Of a stretch of DNA of 64,000 nucleotides, positions 61,058-64,000 are shown piece after piece (the stretch's first letter is position 1; the number at the start of each line of letters is the position of its first letter). A program made the position numbers and the translations under genes. The stretch spans positions 25,234,001 through 25,298,000 of the forward strand of contig NC_065876.1 of assembly GCF_933775445.1 (NCBI RefSeq). The letters are read 5' to 3'. Origin of the DNA: Argentina anserina (taxonomy: Eukaryota; Streptophyta; Magnoliopsida; Rosales; Rosaceae). Under the pieces are notes generated by a model that searched no databases, was not told the DNA's origin, and saw nothing but the letters and a program-made list of their open reading frames with translations.

Positions 61058-63546
61058 TCAGCTAAGTAAAGGGGAATGTAAAAAAGCTAAATTGGCCTAG
61101 TTTGTTGATGGTAGATCGTTTACTTATTTAAGTAGAAGAGGATTGCCAAAGTTAGTCAAAGTTAGTATAACTTTGATTAGCAGATATGGCGGACCATGGA
61201 GGACTTGCAGTTGTCATCTCTGCCCTTCAAAATTGGTGGTAGTGTGTGAAATAAGTACAGAAAGGGAAAAAAAAAATTCTGCTTGTGTATGTTGTAAAAA
61301 AAAAAAAAAAGGAAAAAAAAAGGCAAAAGGATGGATGAGTGAATTTCCTTTTAGATGTCATTCTTGGATGTAAAATTTGTTTCGACGGTTATTCTTGGAT
61401 GTACATATGCTGGACGAATTAGAAGCGAAACTATGACTTCATCCTGATATTGTTGTAAATATCCTGTGAATAATTTAAAAAATAAAAATTGTAAATAGAT
61501 CCCGTGTTTCTCTCGTTTATATATTTTGGTCCTCTGAGGTGTGCATGGATTTTCATTTTCTGATTGATTATGTTAACTAGCATCAGTGACATAGAGTTGG
61601 CCTTAATATATTGATGATTGTTAAAGCTAGAATGCATAGAAGCTTGTTTGCTATGCTATGCTTCCACGGTTCCACTCGACCTCTTGTTCATCTTTTAAAG
61701 AGTAGTAGTGTCTATGAGAACTAGTGATTTTCACATTGCTAATGATTTACTAGATTTATTCCACAATTTGAAGTCCAAGGTCTACTAAGATATATGAGTT
61801 CCTTGGCATATATGTATTTTCTCCAAGGTCTGGCATCTATTGGGGTGGCAGTGTGGCACTGCAAGATAATTCTCACTTGTGCTTCTTCTTGGTTGGTGTT
61901 CAAAGTGACTCCGGGTGTTATGTTTGGCTTCAACGTTCCCTGAACTTAAACTTGATACCAGTTCAATTGAATTCTCAATGAATATGAAAACACACATGAT
62001 GCTGAAATAAATGTCCCAATTTAGGGAAAAAATGCTTTCAGCATTGATCTCACATCACCAATAGTATTAGAAGTTTTAAAGATAAGGGATTGATAGTTAA
62101 AACATCTATTAGAATGCACAAGTTCTTCACTAGCATCGTACATAATCATCATAAAATGCACGTAAACGTAACAGTGATAAAACAATAGATGACTAAACCA
62201 AATACCAGAGGCAGACTGGTTTTCTTAGTCTTAGTGCATTCAAACTACTTGAACAATGTCTCTTGATCTAGAGTTTATCACCATATTGTGTTCAAATTTA
62301 TAAGGCTAAAGGAATCTCTATGTTCAGTTGTTGGAGGTGGACGCAGCGGGGCTGGAGGGCACCTAACTTGTTCTGGTGGAGTCAGCTTTGATCCTTTGTC
62401 CTTTGGAGTAGTTGAGATGTCCGCTTGTTGGCATCGGCGGTTTCATCAGGCACTCGAGCATAATCTGAAGAACTCATATTGTGAGAGCAAATTGACTAAT
62501 AACTTGTAGATAAATTTATGAGAATAAGAGAACCCAAAGGCCTCTATACATATAGGCCTCGCTTTTTCCTCACTACCAGAGGAATTTTATGGTAATTTTT
62601 GAAAAAAAAATAACAGGGATATTTTTTTTTTGAAAGTCAGCACTATTATTAAGCACATTTATATGTGACTCCAGTGTGGGTGTTGGTGGTGGCCATATAT
62701 AAATGTGCTTAACACTCAAATTTTTTGTTGTGGATAATTTCTTAATTCAAAAAGGAAGGGGAAAATTTTAAACAGTACCTCACCTGTGCTGAAGTCTAAC
62801 CGTGTTAAATCCCCCACAACACCCAAGAATCCAGACACTAGCTAGAGTCATCAACTTCTTGCAAACATCATCTGCTCAACAACAGTTATTTTTTAAAATC
62901 CATTAGGTAAAGATGATCGAGCAGCCAAAATTTTGTGTGAAAAATTGAAGTGGTGGTGAATGAAGTTTGAAACATGCTAGCTGCCTAGCTCTAGTAATGT
63001 CGGCTTTGCATCTGAATGGTGTACGTGTGTATTAGAATCTTGAAATATTCATTCCAGTACTTGAACACAATGATAAAAACCCTTTCCCTCAAATCATGTT
63101 TCATATATATTCAGTGATCGATCAAAGCAAGTTCAATTGTAGCATGATGGCAAAAAACCAGACCTAGGTCATGTTAGAAGCTGAAAATCTAGCTAAATGC
63201 CCTAGCGGCCTAGCCTCTAGTCTCTTGCCTTCGAATCTTGAAATTAGAATCCCAACTTGTCCTGTCTTCAAGGCAAGAGATCTCTGATTCTGGAGAATCC
63301 TGCCTTTCTCTTGATTTCCTAATCAGACACTAGGGTATTCTTATTACGGTCAGGAGTTTATTGTTCTTATTCCCTAACGGAGAGAGATAAGATGCATCAA
63401 CCACTTACCCAATGTCTTTCCATCTTTGCTATGCCTATATATGCACTTCATGAAGATCAGAATAAAACTTAATAATGAGCAAAGCTATATATTATCGTAG
63501 GCAGATTAAGAAAGTGCCTGTCCCAACTCTCCTCTTCATCAGAACC
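61058..63546. other. 3' region of the preceding gene and intergenic spacer
   Basis: Begins with the 3' untranslated region of the gene ending at 61057, including A-rich runs at 61260-61325. At about 62651-62714 AAGCACATTTATATG and its near reverse complement form a small hairpin. The last 120 bp hold a TATA-like CTATATATG near 63437, about 110 bp before the MADS start codon. Confidence 0.4.
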
Positions 63547-64000
63547 ATGGGTAAGAGAGTTCCATGCACAGAAGACGAGAAAAGTGAAAAGAACGTATTA
63601 GCAAGAAATAAAAGGGATGTTAGTTTCTGCAAGAGGCGCAAGACCGTCTTCACTAAGGCTTCGAAGCTGTGCATCGAGCATGGCACCCAAATTGCCGTTC
63701 TTGTGTTGTCTCCGAGCGGTAAACCTTATGCTTTCGGACACACTTCAGTTGAAGGCTTGAAGCGGTTCTCAATCAGTACTTCAATGTTCAGCAAGAAGAA
63801 ACAAAACAACTAAGGGCTTCTGTGATTGATGAGGAACGAAATATGGTGGAGTGTATGAAGGAAGGGATCGAAAACGAGTTGGAAGCATGTCAAAAGAACT
63901 TTGCGTTGTTGAGAGGCCTTTATGAGAAAACCAATGAGAGACCGAATAACTCATTGAATCTGGAGTACAAACCATCGTGTGAAGAAGATCATATCATGCA
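63547..64000 (+). pseudogene. Type I MADS-box gene (AGL62-like), frameshifted, cut by the window edge
   Basis: Starts MGKRVPCTEDEKSEKNV and shows a diverged type I MADS DNA-binding domain: NKRDVSFCKRRKTVFTKASK, CIEHGTQIAVLVLSPSGKPY, then FGHTSVE. Type I genes usually have no intron, and the family continues with a residue run such as VEAVLNxF. Here the frame is lost at 63749-63764, where TTGAAGGC is followed by TTGAAGCG; after this 8-bp near-duplication the expected downstream protein continues in another frame to the end of the window. An upstream in-frame ATG at 63475 is outside the family N-terminus. It is either a pseudogene, a null allele or an assembly error. Confidence 0.75.

Noticed and set aside
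62651..62714. Hairpin as a microRNA precursor
   Set aside because: The arms are only about 15 bp with a GT-rich loop, too short for a typical plant precursor, and nothing else supports it.

Overview
The window is plant nuclear DNA from a eudicot: AT-rich intergenic sequence, spliced genes with GT-AG introns, many small transposons, and genes with clear land-plant homologues. Rosaceae is plausible because the R2R3-MYB gene carries the ANDV motif and bHLH-binding signature of the MYB10-type anthocyanin regulators, but I cannot prove the species. I found no CRISPR, operon or other prokaryotic structure, and no clear tRNA or rRNA.

Host genes, left to right: (1) a 15-exon CTR1/EDR1-like Raf-type kinase (4236-11199, +); (2) a single-exon membrane-anchored TPR protein (25153-25803, +); (3) exon-like fragments of an unrecognised, apparently broken gene (about 26395-28196, +); (4) a three-exon subgroup-6-like R2R3-MYB (33576-34641, +), with a decayed second MYB 3' exon at 43222-43443; (5) plastid argininosuccinate lyase in six exons (46778-44350, -); (6) a two-exon acidic protein of unknown function (59034-61057, +); (7) a type I MADS-box gene running off the right edge and frameshifted by an 8-bp near-tandem duplication (63547 onward, +). 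A multi-exon, apparently noncoding minus-strand transcript may lie between about 13.4 and 19.7 kb.

Much of the rest is mobile DNA, and many elements have readable ends and target-site duplications (TSDs). Three related 1.5-2.2 kb solo LTRs (1747-3228, 21420-23606, 48134-50042) have TG...CA ends and perfect 5-bp TSDs. One of them lies inside the zinc-knuckle coding sequence of an older LINE-ORF1-like retroposon (20421-24276). There is also a shorter solo LTR (27289-27791), a complete TRIM (31745-32305), a defective Ty1/copia element with both LTRs (34715-41928), a Ty3/gypsy remnant with a chromodomain-like end (about 42230-42945), a polyA retroposon (28307-29342), several hAT-like short elements with 8-bp TSDs, and a Tourist/Harbinger-like MITE family flanked by TAA.

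The MYB locus is the most rearranged part. The intact MYB has a TRIM and a hAT-like element upstream, a copia element 73 bp after its stop codon, then a gypsy remnant, a MYB exon fragment, and two adjacent MITEs that end 65 bp from the argininosuccinate lyase stop codon. Two genes (MYB and argininosuccinate lyase) each appear to need a GC-AG intron. I did not find a convincing new multi-gene system. The best leads are the HWD catalytic loop of the kinase, the GC-AG introns, the nested retroelements, and the MYB and MADS gene decay.
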